Shown here piece by piece: positions 10,119-19,368 of a stretch of 64,000 nucleotides of DNA (positions within the stretch are counted from its first letter, which is position 1; each line of letters opens with the position of its first letter). The notes under the pieces were generated by a model. It saw only the letters and a program-made list of their open reading frames with translations. It was not told the DNA's origin and ran no database searches. This DNA comes from Haemophilus seminalis (GTDB lineage Bacteria; Pseudomonadota; Gammaproteobacteria; Enterobacterales; Pasteurellaceae), in assembly GCF_006384255.1 (NCBI RefSeq), contig NZ_VCED01000001.1:124001-188000 (forward strand). Reading direction: 5' to 3'. The position numbers were made by a program, and so were the translations under genes.

Positions 10119-10579
10119 TGAAAAAAACATGGCTATTTTTGACCGCACTTTTGTTTAGCTCAGTGGCGTTTTCATCCATTGATGCATTAAATTTTAGTTC
10201 TCCACAGCAAGAGAGTGATTACCATCAATTAACACAATCTTTGCGTTGTCCTCAATGTCAAAATAACAATATTGCGGATTCCAACGCAACTATCGCTGTG
10301 GATATGCGTGGCAAAGTATTTGAGCTTTTACAAGAAGGTAAATCGAAAAATGACGTAGTGGATTATATGGTGGCTCGCTACGGCAATTTTGTAACTTACG
10401 ATCCACCTATGACAGCGAGTACATTAGTGCTATGGATTGCGCCATTATTGCTTGTGTTGTTAGGCGTGGTATTTTTATTAAGACGTAAACCTAAAGCTCA
10501 AAGTGCGGTGAAATCCCAAGATGTTTTAACTGATGAAGATAATGCTCGTTTGGCAGAATTATTAAACAAGGATAAATAG
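10118..10579 (+). CDS. ccmH: Cytochrome c biogenesis protein CcmH (thiol reductase part)
   Basis: Periplasmic membrane-anchored thiol oxidoreductase working with CcmF and CcmG on apocytochrome c. It has 153 residues: a signal peptide to about residue 20, the redox motif LRCPQCQ (Cys44, Cys47), and one membrane helix at about 103-123. It corresponds to the N-terminal half of E. coli CcmH; the TPR half is the separate next gene. The signal peptide contains TAL encoded by an uptake signal. Confidence 0.96.
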   Translation: MKKTWLFLTALLFSSVAFSSIDALNFSSPQQESDYHQLTQSLRCPQCQNNNIADSNATIAVDMRGKVFELLQEGKSKNDVVDYMVARYGNFVTYDPPMTASTLVLWIAPLLLVLLGVVFLLRRKPKAQSAVKSQDVLTDEDNARLAELLNKDK

Positions 10580-11497
10580 ATGAATTTTGCATTAATTTTT
10601 ATATTAACCACTTTAGTTGTGGCGTTAATTTGTTTTTATCCTTTATTGCGCCAATTCAAAGCGAAACATGGACAAAAACGTGATGATTTAAATAAGGCGT
10701 TATATTTCTCGCGCTTGGAAGAAATTGAGCAAGATAATTCCCAAGGTTTAGTTGAAAATGTTGAGCAACTCAAACAAGAATTACAGAAAACCTTGCTTGA
10801 TGATGTGCCGAGCAAGGTTCAAGAGAATGTGGATTATTCTGGCAAATTTTATGGAAAAGTGTGGTTTGTGTCTGGCGTGTTGGCGCTAGGAATTATCGCG
10901 GGCTCTTCTTATTTTATGGTGGGCTCTTGGCAAGCAGAATCGATGTTAGAGCAAACTTATGCGAAATTGCCATATTTCTATGAGAGAATGAAAGATGAAG
11001 ATAAAAATCCATTTTCTGATGCAGAAATGCAGCAATTTTCTACCGCACTTCGAATCGATTTGCAGAAAAATCCAACTGATGCAAAAAAATGGTGGATGCT
11101 CGGTCAGATTGGGATGAATTTAGGTGATGTACGTTTAGCATTTGATAGTTATCAGAAGGCCAACAAGTTAGAACCAGATAATGTGCAATATAAATTAGGC
11201 TATGCTCGCGTATTGATGTTCTCTGATGATGCGACTGATAAACTAAAAGGTGGCGATTTATTACGTGAAGTGATTCGTCAAGATCATACTAACGTTGAGG
11301 CCCTAAGTTTGCTCGCATTTCGTTATTTTGAAACGGAAGATTATAAAATGGCTGCAGTGACTTGGGCAATGATGCTACGCTTAATGCCGAAAGATGATGA
11401 GCGTGTTCCACTAATTGAAAAAAGTATTCGTGCCGCGCGTGATGCTTTAGAAGCGCAAAACGAAGAAAAATCAAAAAGTATTACCCCTGAAAAATAA
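10580..11497 (+). CDS. ccmI: Cytochrome c biogenesis TPR protein CcmI
   Basis: Apocytochrome c chaperone of the heme lyase complex. It has 305 residues with membrane helices at about 2-20 and 93-113 and a periplasmic TPR region at about 160-290 (for example KWWMLGQIGMNLGDVRLAF). It starts directly after the ccmH stop and is equivalent to the C-terminal half of E. coli CcmH. It is the last gene of the ccm operon. The gene is also named nrfG-like in some annotations. Confidence 0.92.
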   Translation: MNFALIFILTTLVVALICFYPLLRQFKAKHGQKRDDLNKALYFSRLEEIEQDNSQGLVENVEQLKQELQKTLLDDVPSKVQENVDYSGKFYGKVWFVSGVLALGIIAGSSYFMVGSWQAESMLEQTYAKLPYFYERMKDEDKNPFSDAEMQQFSTALRIDLQKNPTDAKKWWMLGQIGMNLGDVRLAFDSYQKANKLEPDNVQYKLGYARVLMFSDDATDKLKGGDLLREVIRQDHTNVEALSLLAFRYFETEDYKMAAVTWAMMLRLMPKDDERVPLIEKSIRAARDALEAQNEEKSKSITPEK

Positions 11498-11707
11498 CCT
11501 AGAGCATTGTAGTACTTTCTGATATAGTGCGGTAAAAATGATTATTGATGATGAACCTATTTATTAGGTTTTCATTATGTTACTATCATAATTAATACAA
11601 ATTAATTAGAACAGATAATTTATCGCTTGAAATGTTACTCTTTTTTAAGCCTGATGGTTTGACGTTAGAGCGATATCAATATAGTAAAGACTAAGGAAAA
11701 AATAAAC

Positions 11708-12223
11708 ATGAAGCATCAATCTTATATTTTGATTCCGTTATTTTTTCTTATGGTTAGCAGCCTTGTTATTGCTCGGGTTTCTATTGCAAGTAATATTACT
11801 TATGTTGATTCGGTAGATCAAAAAAGCTTTTCGTCTGAAATTTCAGATAATGATGTACAGATTTTGGGGAAGAGTATTGAATTAAAAGTTTATAAAATGG
11901 ATGAGATGAGTTCATCTCAAACTATTTATGAATCTCCGGCTGGGGTTTGTAAAGGGTTTAAGGCTAGAGGTGTAAACTATACAAATTCAACCCACAATTA
12001 TCTTTCACCCAATGATAAAACAGAATATTATGGCAGCGTAACTGGCGCTACAATTTATGGTGGGAAGAATACGCAAAATTTAAGTTATGTACCCGTTTAT
12101 TCTATTTCTGATAAAAAAGTATCTGAGCGTATTCAAATTATGGAAAATAAGAAATTGAAGGAAAAGGCTGTTAATAATGTATCAGAAGGGAAAGCGGTGT
12201 TAACAGAAGTAATTTGTAAATAG
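11708..12223 (+). CDS. Unrecognised exported protein
   Basis: I do not recognise this family. The product has 171 residues with a basic start and a hydrophobic segment at about 6-28, a signal peptide or anchor, with a possible cleavage near Ala27. The exported part is polar and rich in Ser, Asn, Tyr and Lys. Cysteines at about 81 and 170 could form one disulfide. A tyrosine/glycine-rich stretch (YYGSVTGATIYGG) lies near 107-119. RBS AAGGA lies before the ATG. The next gene, a lipoprotein, begins 8 bp after the stop, so the two are probably an operon encoding envelope partners. The 210-bp upstream gap after ccmI holds only a degenerate uptake signal and a weak dyad at 11554-11570. Confidence 0.8.
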   Translation: MKHQSYILIPLFFLMVSSLVIARVSIASNITYVDSVDQKSFSSEISDNDVQILGKSIELKVYKMDEMSSSQTIYESPAGVCKGFKARGVNYTNSTHNYLSPNDKTEYYGSVTGATIYGGKNTQNLSYVPVYSISDKKVSERIQIMENKKLKEKAVNNVSEGKAVLTEVICK

Positions 12224-12231
12224 AGGTGGAT

Positions 12232-12525
12232 ATGAAAAAAAATATTTTAGTATTAGGTATAACATGTTTATTGGTTGCATGTTCTTCTGATAATAAGCCA
12301 GATAATGGCATTTATGATATGAAAACAGTTCAGGAATATAATGCCCGAGTACAGAGTGGAAATACTGTTGTGGCCTCACAAAAAGCTCGGGTCTCTAAAC
12401 AAGAAGAAACACCACTAAAAATGAATGCGAGTGATGAGAAAGCGAAAGTAAGAATTATTAGCCCTACTCTTCCTGTGGTCCCCGCTGTTGGTGTCGGTTA
12501 TTATCATCATTATCATAATTGGTAA
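12232..12525 (+). CDS. Small putative lipoprotein with histidine-rich C-terminus
   Basis: A 97-residue product with signal peptide and lipobox LLVAC, placing the lipidated Cys at 17. The ATG at 12232 is chosen over a GTG two codons earlier because AGAGG lies 5 bases before it. The mature part is low complexity, and it ends in YYHHYHNW, an aromatic/histidine tail that could bind metal or heme. I do not recognise a domain. It is translationally close to the preceding exported protein and is followed by a strong terminator. Function is unknown. Confidence 0.8.
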   Translation: MKKNILVLGITCLLVACSSDNKPDNGIYDMKTVQEYNARVQSGNTVVASQKARVSKQEETPLKMNASDEKAKVRIISPTLPVVPAVGVGYYHHYHNW

Positions 12526-12544
12526 TAGAAACTTGCGAATTTAG

Positions 12545-12573
12545 ACAGCTATATTTTTATAGCTGTTTTTTTG
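12545..12573 (+). terminator. Terminator of the exported-protein pair
   Basis: ACAGCTAT (12545-12552) and ATAGCTGT (12559-12566) followed by TTTTTT. Confidence 0.9.
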
Positions 12574-12608
12574 ATTCTAATGATTAGAAAGGACGATAAT
12601 TTTATAGT

Positions 12609-12637
12609 AAAAAAGCGAGCTTAAGCTCGCTTTTTTA
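12609..12637. terminator. Terminator of frdABCD (bidirectional)
   Basis: AAAAAGCGAGC / GCTCGCTTTTT with a palindromic centre and A/T runs on both sides, 16 bp from the frdD stop. Confidence 0.9.
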
Positions 12638-12652
12638 TAATGAATCTAGCTC

Positions 12653-12997
12653 TTATAGACTCGTTACCGCAAATAATACCCAAACAGTATAAATTGTGGC
12701 TAAACCATAAAAGATAAATCCACCAGCTGGCACATGCACTTTAAGATCGTGCATACCGTGGTGAATACGGTGTAAACCACACCACATTGGGAAAATAGTA
12801 AGCACCAAAATAACTAATTTGCCAATCCAAGAATAAGCAAAAGTAATTAAATTATGCGCATTGACTAAACCAAATGGTAATAACAAACCGATGATTAAAA
12901 TAACGACAGGGAAGAAAATTGCACTCACTGTGCCGCCTGCACCGAACATTAACCATACTGGCGGTTCGCCGGAGCGTTTTGGATTTTGATCAACCAT
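12653..12997 (-). CDS. frdD: Fumarate reductase membrane anchor FrdD
   Basis: One of two hydrophobic subunits anchoring FrdAB to the inner membrane and binding menaquinol. It has 114 residues and three membrane helices, with the family start [17 protein letters not shown] and the conserved HRIHHGMHD near 75-83. It follows frdC by 12 bp and closes the operon. Confidence 0.96.
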   Translation of the reverse strand: MVDQNPKRSGEPPVWLMFGAGGTVSAIFFPVVILIIGLLLPFGLVNAHNLITFAYSWIGKLVILVLTIFPMWCGLHRIHHGMHDLKVHVPAGGFIFYGLATIYTVWVLFAVTSL

Positions 12998-13009
12998 TTT
13001 TTCTCTCCC

Positions 13010-13420
13010 TTAAATATAAACTAAAACTAATGCAAGTACGCTAACTAATGCGGTTACCACCCAAAGTGCGTTTCTTACAACGCGGTGTGGTAAGCGTTCA
13101 TTTTTCACAATGATATTCATCACTTTCGGTGTCATCAAGAAATATGTCACCGTATGATAAAGCGTTGCGATAAGCGTAATAATATTTAAGAACACCACAA
13201 TTGGGTTTCTTAAAAACTCAATAAAGCTCAAGATGCCTAAGCCTGGCATTGGATTACTTGCAAGACAAAGAACACCATAAAGCAATACAATACAAAACCA
13301 TACAGCAAAGATTGAAGTCGCTTCACGTAGCATATAAGCTTTATAGAAGTCCAATTTTTGCCACCAAGTCGCTGTCATTGGACGAACATATTTTTTACGT
13401 TTACTCACTGTTACTGACAT
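13010..13420 (-). CDS. frdC: Fumarate reductase membrane anchor FrdC
   Basis: Membrane anchor of 136 residues with three helices; with FrdD it forms the quinol site of anaerobic fumarate reductase. The family motif RKKYVRPMTATWWQKLDFYK is at 7-26, containing the helix I entry and a conserved Arg. The start is 10 bp after the frdB stop. Confidence 0.96.
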   Translation of the reverse strand: MSVTVSKRKKYVRPMTATWWQKLDFYKAYMLREATSIFAVWFCIVLLYGVLCLASNPMPGLGILSFIEFLRNPIVVFLNIITLIATLYHTVTYFLMTPKVMNIIVKNERLPHRVVRNALWVVTALVSVLALVLVYI

Positions 13421-13430
13421 TCTTTCCCCC

Positions 13431-14201
13431 TTAGCTTTTGGGTTTTAGCATAGAGATAACATAATCTTTGGCACTTTCCACTTTTCCTTGGTTAATTGCA
13501 GAAGCAGGATCCACATGTTTTGGACAAACTTCTGAGCAATAGCCAACGAAAGTACAACTCCAAACCCCGTTTTTACCATTTAACAATGACATACGTTTTG
13601 CTTTGCCATGGTCACGGTTATCAAGATTATAACGATGAGCCATAGTAATAGCTGCAGGGCCTAAGAATTCAGGATTTAAACCAAATTGAGGGCAAGCGGC
13701 ATAGCATAAACCACAGTTGATACACATTGAGAATTGACGATATTTCTCAAGCTGTGCAGGCGTTTGTTTAGTACGGCTTACTTGCAATTCTTTCGATGGA
13801 TGTGGTTTACCATCTAATGCTGGTGCTTCGTTACCAATAATATAAGGTTTAATTGCTTCTAAACTTTCAATAAAGTGGCTTAAATCAACCACTAAGTCGC
13901 GTTCAATTGGGAAGTTTGCTAACGGTTCTATACGCATATGGCCGCTGTAATCACGTAAGAACGTTTTACAAGCCAATTTCGGTTTGTTATTCACCATCAT
14001 CCCGCAAGAACCGCAAATCGCCATACGGCAAGACCAACGATAAGAAAGAGATGGTTCAAGTTTATCCTTAATATAACCTAACGCATCAAGTAATGAGGTT
14101 TGATTATCATAAGGTACTTGATAGGTACTTAGATGCGGCTCTTGATCGATTTCAGGATTGTAGCGTAATACTTCAACATTCATTACTGGTGAATTAGCCA
14201 T
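13431..14201 (-). CDS. frdB: Fumarate reductase iron-sulfur subunit FrdB
   Basis: Electron-transfer subunit of 256 residues carrying three clusters. [10 protein letters not shown] and the later KLAC bind the 2Fe-2S cluster, [12 protein letters not shown] the 4Fe-4S cluster, and [17 protein letters not shown] the 3Fe-4S cluster. I chose the ATG at 14201 ([11 protein letters not shown]) because an AAGGAGC RBS precedes it. It overlaps the frdA stop by 8 bases, indicating translational coupling; longer in-frame openings run into frdA. Confidence 0.96.
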   Translation of the reverse strand: MANSPVMNVEVLRYNPEIDQEPHLSTYQVPYDNQTSLLDALGYIKDKLEPSLSYRWSCRMAICGSCGMMVNNKPKLACKTFLRDYSGHMRIEPLANFPIERDLVVDLSHFIESLEAIKPYIIGNEAPALDGKPHPSKELQVSRTKQTPAQLEKYRQFSMCINCGLCYAACPQFGLNPEFLGPAAITMAHRYNLDNRDHGKAKRMSLLNGKNGVWSCTFVGYCSEVCPKHVDPASAINQGKVESAKDYVISMLKPKS

Positions 14202-15993
14202 TTGCTTGCTCCTTAGCTTTCGCAGCTGCTTCTTGAGCTTCTGCTTCCGCACCGTAAACACGTTTTGCAGGTTGAGATTTAGTAATTTTCACCGGACTGT
14301 ATTCGATACGCGGCGCACCATTCTCATTGTAGAAAGCAAGTGTGTGTTTTAAATAATTTACATCATCACGTTCAGTGTAATCTAAGCGTTGGTGAGCACC
14401 ACGAGATTCTTTACGTTCAATCGCTGAATTTGCAATAGATTGTGCAACATCTAGGATATAGCCTAACTCAACTGTATAAAGTACATCTGTATTGAACACG
14501 CTTGAGTTATCTGCTACACGAATACGTTTGTAACGTTCTTTTAATTCTGCAATTTTATCTACTGCTTTTTGCATGCTTGCTTGGTCACGGTAAATACCAC
14601 AGCCTTCTTCCATTACAGAACCCATTTCATCACGGATTTCAGACCAAGACTCATTACCTTCTTGTTTATGAAGGGCTTCTAAACGAGCAACAACATCTTT
14701 TGCTTGAGCATCAACCGCACTTTGGTTTACAGATTGAGATTCAACTGCACGTTGTGCCGCATATTCCCCTGCAACACGACCTAACACAACAAGTTCAGCT
14801 AAAGAGTTAGAGCCTAAGCGGTTTGCACCATGTAAACCTGAAGATGCACACTCACCTACAGCAAATAAACCTTTGATACGAGTTTCGCTGTTAAAATCAA
14901 CCTCAATACCGCCCATCGTGTAGTGAACAACTGGACGAACTGGGATTGGCTCATTCACTGGATTTACACCTTCATAAGCACTTGCTAATTCACAGATGAA
15001 TGGCAAACGCTCATGTAGATATTTTTCACCAAGATGACGTAAATCTAAATGCACAACATCTACGCCTTTCGCGGTTTTTAAGGTATTACCTTTTTTCCAT
15101 TCTTGCCAGAATGCTTGAGAAACTTTATCGCGAGGACCAAGTTCCATATATTTATTTTGCGGTTTGCCAATTGGTGTTTCAGGTCCTAGACCGTAATCTT
15201 GAAGATAACGGTAGCCATCTTTATTCACTAAGATACCGCCTTCACCACGACAACCTTCAGTCATTAAGATGCCGGTATTCGGTAAACCTGTTGGGTGATA
15301 TTGAACAAATTCCATATCACGAAGTGGTACACCATGACGATACGCCATAGATAAGCCGTCACCTGTTACAATACCGCCGTTGGTATTGAATTTAAATGCA
15401 CGACAACCACCACCTGTTGCAATCACAACCGCATTTGCATTGATTTGAACAAGTGAACCCTCCATCATGTTCATCGCAACCATACCACGAGCATGGCCAT
15501 CATCAACAAGAATATCTAATACGAAGTGTTCATCAAAACGTTGGATTTGTGGATATTGAATAGAAGTTTGGAAAAGCGTGTGTAATAAGTGGAAACCTGT
15601 TTTATCAGCGGCGAACCAAGTACGCTCAATTTTCATTCCACCGAAACGACGTACGTTTACATCGCCATCTGCTTTACGGCTCCAAGGGCATCCCCAACGT
15701 TCTAATTGAGTCATTTCCACTGGTGAATGTTGTACGAAATATTCCACAACATCCTGTTCGCAAAGCCAGTCACCACCAGCAACGGTATCTTGGAAGTGTT
15801 TATCGTAAGAATCTTCCTCTTTGATAACTGCAGCTGCGCCACCTTCTGCTGCCACGGTATGGCTACGCATTGGGTACACTTTTGAAACTAATGCAATTTT
15901 TAAGTTAGGATTTGCTTCAGCTGCTGCAATCGCTGCACGTAAACCGCCACCACCAGCGCCAACAATCGCAATATCGACATTAACTGTTTGCAC
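14194..15993 (-). CDS. frdA: Fumarate reductase flavoprotein FrdA
   Basis: Catalytic subunit that reduces fumarate to succinate as terminal electron acceptor in anaerobic respiration. It has 599 residues. The Rossmann FAD motif is [10 protein letters not shown] near 12-21; FAD is linked to His45 ([10 protein letters not shown]). Active-site segments include HPTGLPNTG and [13 protein letters not shown]. The start is GTG at 15993 (MQTVNVDIA), with GGAGGA 5-10 bases before it; an earlier in-frame ATG at 16062 would add 23 non-family residues. It is the first gene of frdABCD, and an FNR-like site lies upstream. Confidence 0.97.
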   Translation of the reverse strand: MQTVNVDIAIVGAGGGGLRAAIAAAEANPNLKIALVSKVYPMRSHTVAAEGGAAAVIKEEDSYDKHFQDTVAGGDWLCEQDVVEYFVQHSPVEMTQLERWGCPWSRKADGDVNVRRFGGMKIERTWFAADKTGFHLLHTLFQTSIQYPQIQRFDEHFVLDILVDDGHARGMVAMNMMEGSLVQINANAVVIATGGGCRAFKFNTNGGIVTGDGLSMAYRHGVPLRDMEFVQYHPTGLPNTGILMTEGCRGEGGILVNKDGYRYLQDYGLGPETPIGKPQNKYMELGPRDKVSQAFWQEWKKGNTLKTAKGVDVVHLDLRHLGEKYLHERLPFICELASAYEGVNPVNEPIPVRPVVHYTMGGIEVDFNSETRIKGLFAVGECASSGLHGANRLGSNSLAELVVLGRVAGEYAAQRAVESQSVNQSAVDAQAKDVVARLEALHKQEGNESWSEIRDEMGSVMEEGCGIYRDQASMQKAVDKIAELKERYKRIRVADNSSVFNTDVLYTVELGYILDVAQSIANSAIERKESRGAHQRLDYTERDDVNYLKHTLAFYNENGAPRIEYSPVKITKSQPAKRVYGAEAEAQEAAAKAKEQANG

Positions 15994-16128
15994 GATATCC
16001 TCCAATAAATGTAGAAAGTAAAAAATAGAAATCACCCTAAAAGGGTAATCTAACGAGGCCATTCTGCCATTTTTTGTTACAAATTAATAACGTTTTTTTA
16101 TGTAGGGAAAGGGGAAAAGTATGATTTT

Positions 16129-16142
16129 GTGATCTACCTCAA
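16129..16142. promoter_or_regulatory. Possible FNR site upstream of frdA
   Basis: Read on the minus strand this is TTGAGGTAGATCAC, matching the FNR pattern TTGAT-N4-ATCAA at 8 of 10 fixed bases, about 136 bp upstream of the frdA start. FNR control of frd is well known in enteric bacteria. The match alone is weak. Confidence 0.4.
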
Positions 16143-16209
16143 AAAACCTTAGATTGAGTTGAGAAGGGCTCTCGTTTACAATGATGCAAATTTAAAAATG
16201 GGAATAAAA

Positions 16210-17181
16210 ATGACCGCACTTACTCATTGGCAACCTTCTGCCGATATAAAAAATCTTCTTAAACGTGCAAAAATTATTGCTGAAATTCGTCAATTTTTTA
16301 CAGAGCGAGGCTTACTTGAAGTTGAGACGCCTGTTCTAAGTGAATTTGGCGTCACTGATTTGCACCTTTCCACATTTAGCACAGAATTTCTCGCGCCTTT
16401 TGGTGAACAATCGAAAACACTTTGGCTTTCTACAAGCCCTGAATATCATATGAAACGCTTGCTTGCTGCAGGCAGTGGACCAATATTCCAAATCAGTAAA
16501 GTATTCCGTAATGAAGAAGCCGGTAATCGCCACAATCCAGAATTTACTATGCTGGAATGGTATCGACCGCACTTTAGTATGCATCGTTTAATTAATGAGG
16601 TAGATGATTTACTCCAACAAATTTTAGATTGCCCACCGGCAGAAAGTTTAAGCTACCAATTTCTTTTCCAAGAATATGTAGGCTTAGATCCCTTATCAGC
16701 AGAACGTTCAGAATTAATCGAAGCCGCACGTAAACATAACTTTATGGCTGAAGATGATGAAGAACGCGATACTTTATTGCAGTTCTTATTTAGTGAAGTC
16801 GTTGAACCTCAAATAGGAAAAGATCGACCTGTTGCGGTTTATCATTTCCCTTCAACACAAGCAGCCCTAGCACAAGTGAGCCCAGAAGATCAGCGGGTTG
16901 CAGAACGCTTTGAGTTTTATTACAAAGGCTTGGAACTGGCAAATGGTTTCCATGAATTGACAGATGCACGAGAACAAAGACATCGTTTTGAATTGGATAA
17001 TCAGCAAAGAAAAAAACATGGATTGCCAATTCGAGACATTGACGAACGGTTTCTTGCTGCATTAGAAGCTGGCTTACCAAACTCTTCTGGCGTTGCGCTG
17101 GGAGTCGATCGCCTAATTATGGTTGCGTTAGGTTGTGAGAAAATTAATGAAGTGATTTCTTTTTCCGTGGATAATGCCTAA
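16210..17181 (+). CDS. epmA: Elongation factor P--(R)-beta-lysine ligase EpmA
   Basis: Paralogue of class II lysyl-tRNA synthetase that attaches (R)-beta-lysine to a lysine of EF-P. It has 323 residues from the ATG at 16210 ([13 protein letters not shown]), which aligns with E. coli EpmA (SETASWQPSASI); an upstream GTG/ATG region is not needed. Motif 2 is [20 protein letters not shown] and motif 3 [11 protein letters not shown]. The anticodon-binding domain of LysRS is absent, as expected. The uptake signal ACCGCACTT encodes Thr-Ala-Leu at residues 2-4. Known by older names poxA, yjeA and genX. Confidence 0.96.
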   Translation: MTALTHWQPSADIKNLLKRAKIIAEIRQFFTERGLLEVETPVLSEFGVTDLHLSTFSTEFLAPFGEQSKTLWLSTSPEYHMKRLLAAGSGPIFQISKVFRNEEAGNRHNPEFTMLEWYRPHFSMHRLINEVDDLLQQILDCPPAESLSYQFLFQEYVGLDPLSAERSELIEAARKHNFMAEDDEERDTLLQFLFSEVVEPQIGKDRPVAVYHFPSTQAALAQVSPEDQRVAERFEFYYKGLELANGFHELTDAREQRHRFELDNQQRKKHGLPIRDIDERFLAALEAGLPNSSGVALGVDRLIMVALGCEKINEVISFSVDNA

Positions 17182-17184
17182 ACG

Positions 17185-17219
17185 AAAAGTGCGGTAAAAA
17201 TCTACCGCACTTTTGATTT
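17185..17219. terminator. Inverted uptake-signal pair forming a terminator
   Basis: AAAAGTGCGGTA (17185-17196) and TACCGCACTTTT (17203-17214) form a 12-bp stem with A/T runs, between convergent epmA and cpxA. This is the familiar Haemophilus arrangement of two uptake signals used as a transcription terminator. Confidence 0.88.
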
Positions 17220-18623
17220 TTAGTGACTGATCCATAATGGCAATCGTATCGTAACAGCAAGCCCGCCTAGTGGGCTTTTTTCAGCCCAGACCTTTCCTTG
17301 ATGTTCCTGAATAACATTAGACACAATCGCCAATCCTAGTCCTGTGCCGCCAGTCGTTCTAGTTCGCGTCTCATCTACTCGATAAAATGGTTTGAAGATT
17401 TTTTTAAATTCATCTGGATGGACTCCAGATCCGTTGTCATCTATACGGATCCTGAGAAATTCTTCTTCTTCTTCTTCTTCTTGGATAAAGATATGAAGTT
17501 CGATCTTATCTTTGGTGTATTTAAGCGCATTTGTCACGATATTTTCAACCGCACTTTCCAGCAATCTAGAATTGCCGTTAAGTTGTAATTCATTTTTGGG
17601 TAAACGAATATTTGTGAGAAACGTTATACCTCGTTGCTCTGCCTCAAATTTGGCATCGTTGATAATATCAGTCCAAAGCGTATTGGCATAAAAAATATCC
17701 CGTTCAACTTGGCTATTCATTTGATGGCGTGAAAGTAGAAGTAGCTCACTAATCATTTTATCCATTCGCCCTATTTCTCTTTCAATACGTTTTACGCTCT
17801 CTGTTTCGCCACATTCATGACGAACAAGCGCTGTAGCCAACTGTAAACGAGTGAGTGGCGTTTTTAATTCATGTGAAATAGATGAAAGTAGGGTTTGTTG
17901 ATTAGAGATTAGACGATCAATAGAAGATGCCATTCGATTAAAACTTTGACCGACTTGGCGTATCTCTAATGGACCATTAGCAATTAGGCTCTTATCAATT
18001 TTAAAATTACCTAATGCCACTGAATTTGCTGCTTCTTGCAAGTGAGAAATAGGCCTAATCAGCATTCTTGTAAACCACCAAAGCAATGGGCTAGTGATTA
18101 AAAGAATAATCAAAATCAATATAGTGGGTCTATCAAAAACATAATTAAAGATCTCACGCTGTGGGTTAACGTAAGAAATAAAATACAAGGCATAAGAGGC
18201 TGTATCCCCTAAATAAACCTGGAACGGCCCTGAAAGCTGAAGCTTATTAAAATTTTTACGTTTAGGTTCTGAAAAATTGCTGGATACATTTGCAAATCTT
18301 CGGATATAAGGCGCTTCCTCTGGTAATTCACCGAGAATATTTTTAGTTTTTAAATTAATCAGAACAGGTCTAGAAGGTTGAAATTTATCTGAAGGTAAAA
18401 CAGGAACTTCTGAAATTAGCCCCTGTAATTGACCATTACGAACGATATTTAGGATTTCTTTTTGATAGTTAACAATATCAGCTTCTTCTAGAGGGGAATA
18501 GAGTCTAAGATCGAGATTGGGTAGCACGATCATAAGACTCATTATGATGAAAAAAGAAAACCAGAACATAGCAAATGTTCTGATTGCAAGTTGATTTAAA
18601 CAGAAAAAATTACGCAATTTCAT
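17220..18623 (-). CDS. cpxA: Envelope stress sensor histidine kinase CpxA
   Basis: Inner-membrane sensor kinase of 467 residues that phosphorylates CpxR when envelope proteins misfold. Membrane segments are at about 15-35 and 166-186 around a periplasmic domain of about 130 residues. A HAMP domain follows (about 187-240). HisKA has the phospho-acceptor His251 in SISHELKTPL; the ATPase boxes are N (NIVTNALKYT, 371-380), G1 (DNGSG, 396-400) and G2 (GGTGLGLAI). The C-terminus ends in PLGGLAVTIRLPLW as in E. coli CpxA. A run of seven glutamates (382-388), encoded by pure GAA repeats, widens the loop between the N and G1 boxes. It starts 4 bp after cpxR. Confidence 0.93.
   Translation of the reverse strand: MKLRNFFCLNQLAIRTFAMFWFSFFIIMSLMIVLPNLDLRLYSPLEEADIVNYQKEILNIVRNGQLQGLISEVPVLPSDKFQPSRPVLINLKTKNILGELPEEAPYIRRFANVSSNFSEPKRKNFNKLQLSGPFQVYLGDTASYALYFISYVNPQREIFNYVFDRPTILILIILLITSPLLWWFTRMLIRPISHLQEAANSVALGNFKIDKSLIANGPLEIRQVGQSFNRMASSIDRLISNQQTLLSSISHELKTPLTRLQLATALVRHECGETESVKRIEREIGRMDKMISELLLLSRHQMNSQVERDIFYANTLWTDIINDAKFEAEQRGITFLTNIRLPKNELQLNGNSRLLESAVENIVTNALKYTKDKIELHIFIQEEEEEEEFLRIRIDDNGSGVHPDEFKKIFKPFYRVDETRTRTTGGTGLGLAIVSNVIQEHQGKVWAEKSPLGGLAVTIRLPLWISH
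17460..17482. repeat. Trinucleotide repeat (TTC)7 inside cpxA
   Basis: Seven perfect TTC units plus TT, read on the coding strand as GAA codons for Glu382-Glu388. Because the unit is a triplet, slippage would lengthen or shorten the glutamate run without shifting the frame. The flanking codons are not part of the repeat. Confidence 0.95.
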
Positions 18624-18627
18624 AAAA

Positions 18628-19314
18628 CTAAGTGACTAAAAGATAGCCTTTTCCGCGTAAAGTTTTAAACCAAGACAATTTGCTTTCTCGCTCTGGTAGC
18701 TTTCGTCTCAAATTAGATATATGCATATCAAGAGAGCGGTCGAACGGACTTAATGTTTTTCCTAGCACTTCTAAACTTAATTCTTCACGAGTAACAATAT
18801 CCCCCTTTGACTCTATTAATCGGTGAAGGATCTTAAACTCATAATCCGTTAGATTTAAGTTTTTCTCATCATACATCGCAGTTTGACGAGTTAAATATAA
18901 GGTTACATTCTCAAAAGATAATATTTCTTTTGTATTGTCAACATTATTTGATGGAGACACACTTCGACGCAAAATCGCTCGAATTCTTGCAACTAATTCA
19001 CGATCATTAAATGGTTTAGGCAAGTAATCATCCGCACCTAATTCTAAGCCTAATACGCGATCAATGTCTTCACCTCTTGCAGTAAGCATCATCACTGGCA
19101 CATTAGAGACTTTACGAATTTCTTTTAATGTATCAAGACCATTTAGCTTAGGCATCATCACATCAAGTAAAACCAACTCATGACTTTCATCAAGTTTTTG
19201 TAATGCCTCTGATCCATTATTTGCTGTTTGAACATCAAATCCTTCTAGCGTTAAAAGGGATGAAAGTAATTCCGTCAATTCAACATCATCATCAACGAGC
19301 AAGAGTTTTGACAT
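18628..19314 (-). CDS. cpxR: Response regulator CpxR
   Basis: OmpR-family regulator of 228 residues, partner of CpxA. The receiver domain (about 1-115) has acidic DDD at 8-10, phospho-acceptor Asp51 in LLDVMMPK, Thr at MLTAR and Lys at PKPF. The C-terminal winged helix (about 130-227) carries DRSLDMHISNLRRKL. It is immediately upstream of cpxA and about 54 bp after bamE on the same strand. Confidence 0.95.
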   Translation of the reverse strand: MSKLLLVDDDVELTELLSSLLTLEGFDVQTANNGSEALQKLDESHELVLLDVMMPKLNGLDTLKEIRKVSNVPVMMLTARGEDIDRVLGLELGADDYLPKPFNDRELVARIRAILRRSVSPSNNVDNTKEILSFENVTLYLTRQTAMYDEKNLNLTDYEFKILHRLIESKGDIVTREELSLEVLGKTLSPFDRSLDMHISNLRRKLPERESKLSWFKTLRGKGYLLVT

Positions 19315-19368
19315 TGGGGATTCCTTTTTATCAATAGTTCTTGTTGTAGTGCGGTGAAAATAGAAAGA

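Noticed and set aside
15000-15350. Plus-strand open frame inside frdA
   Set aside because: Complement of a conserved frdA segment; its translation has no domain or signal and frdA is certain.
16003-16062. Upstream ATG start for frdA
   Set aside because: Lacks a ribosome-binding site and adds residues not found in FrdA; the GTG at 15993 follows GGAGGA.
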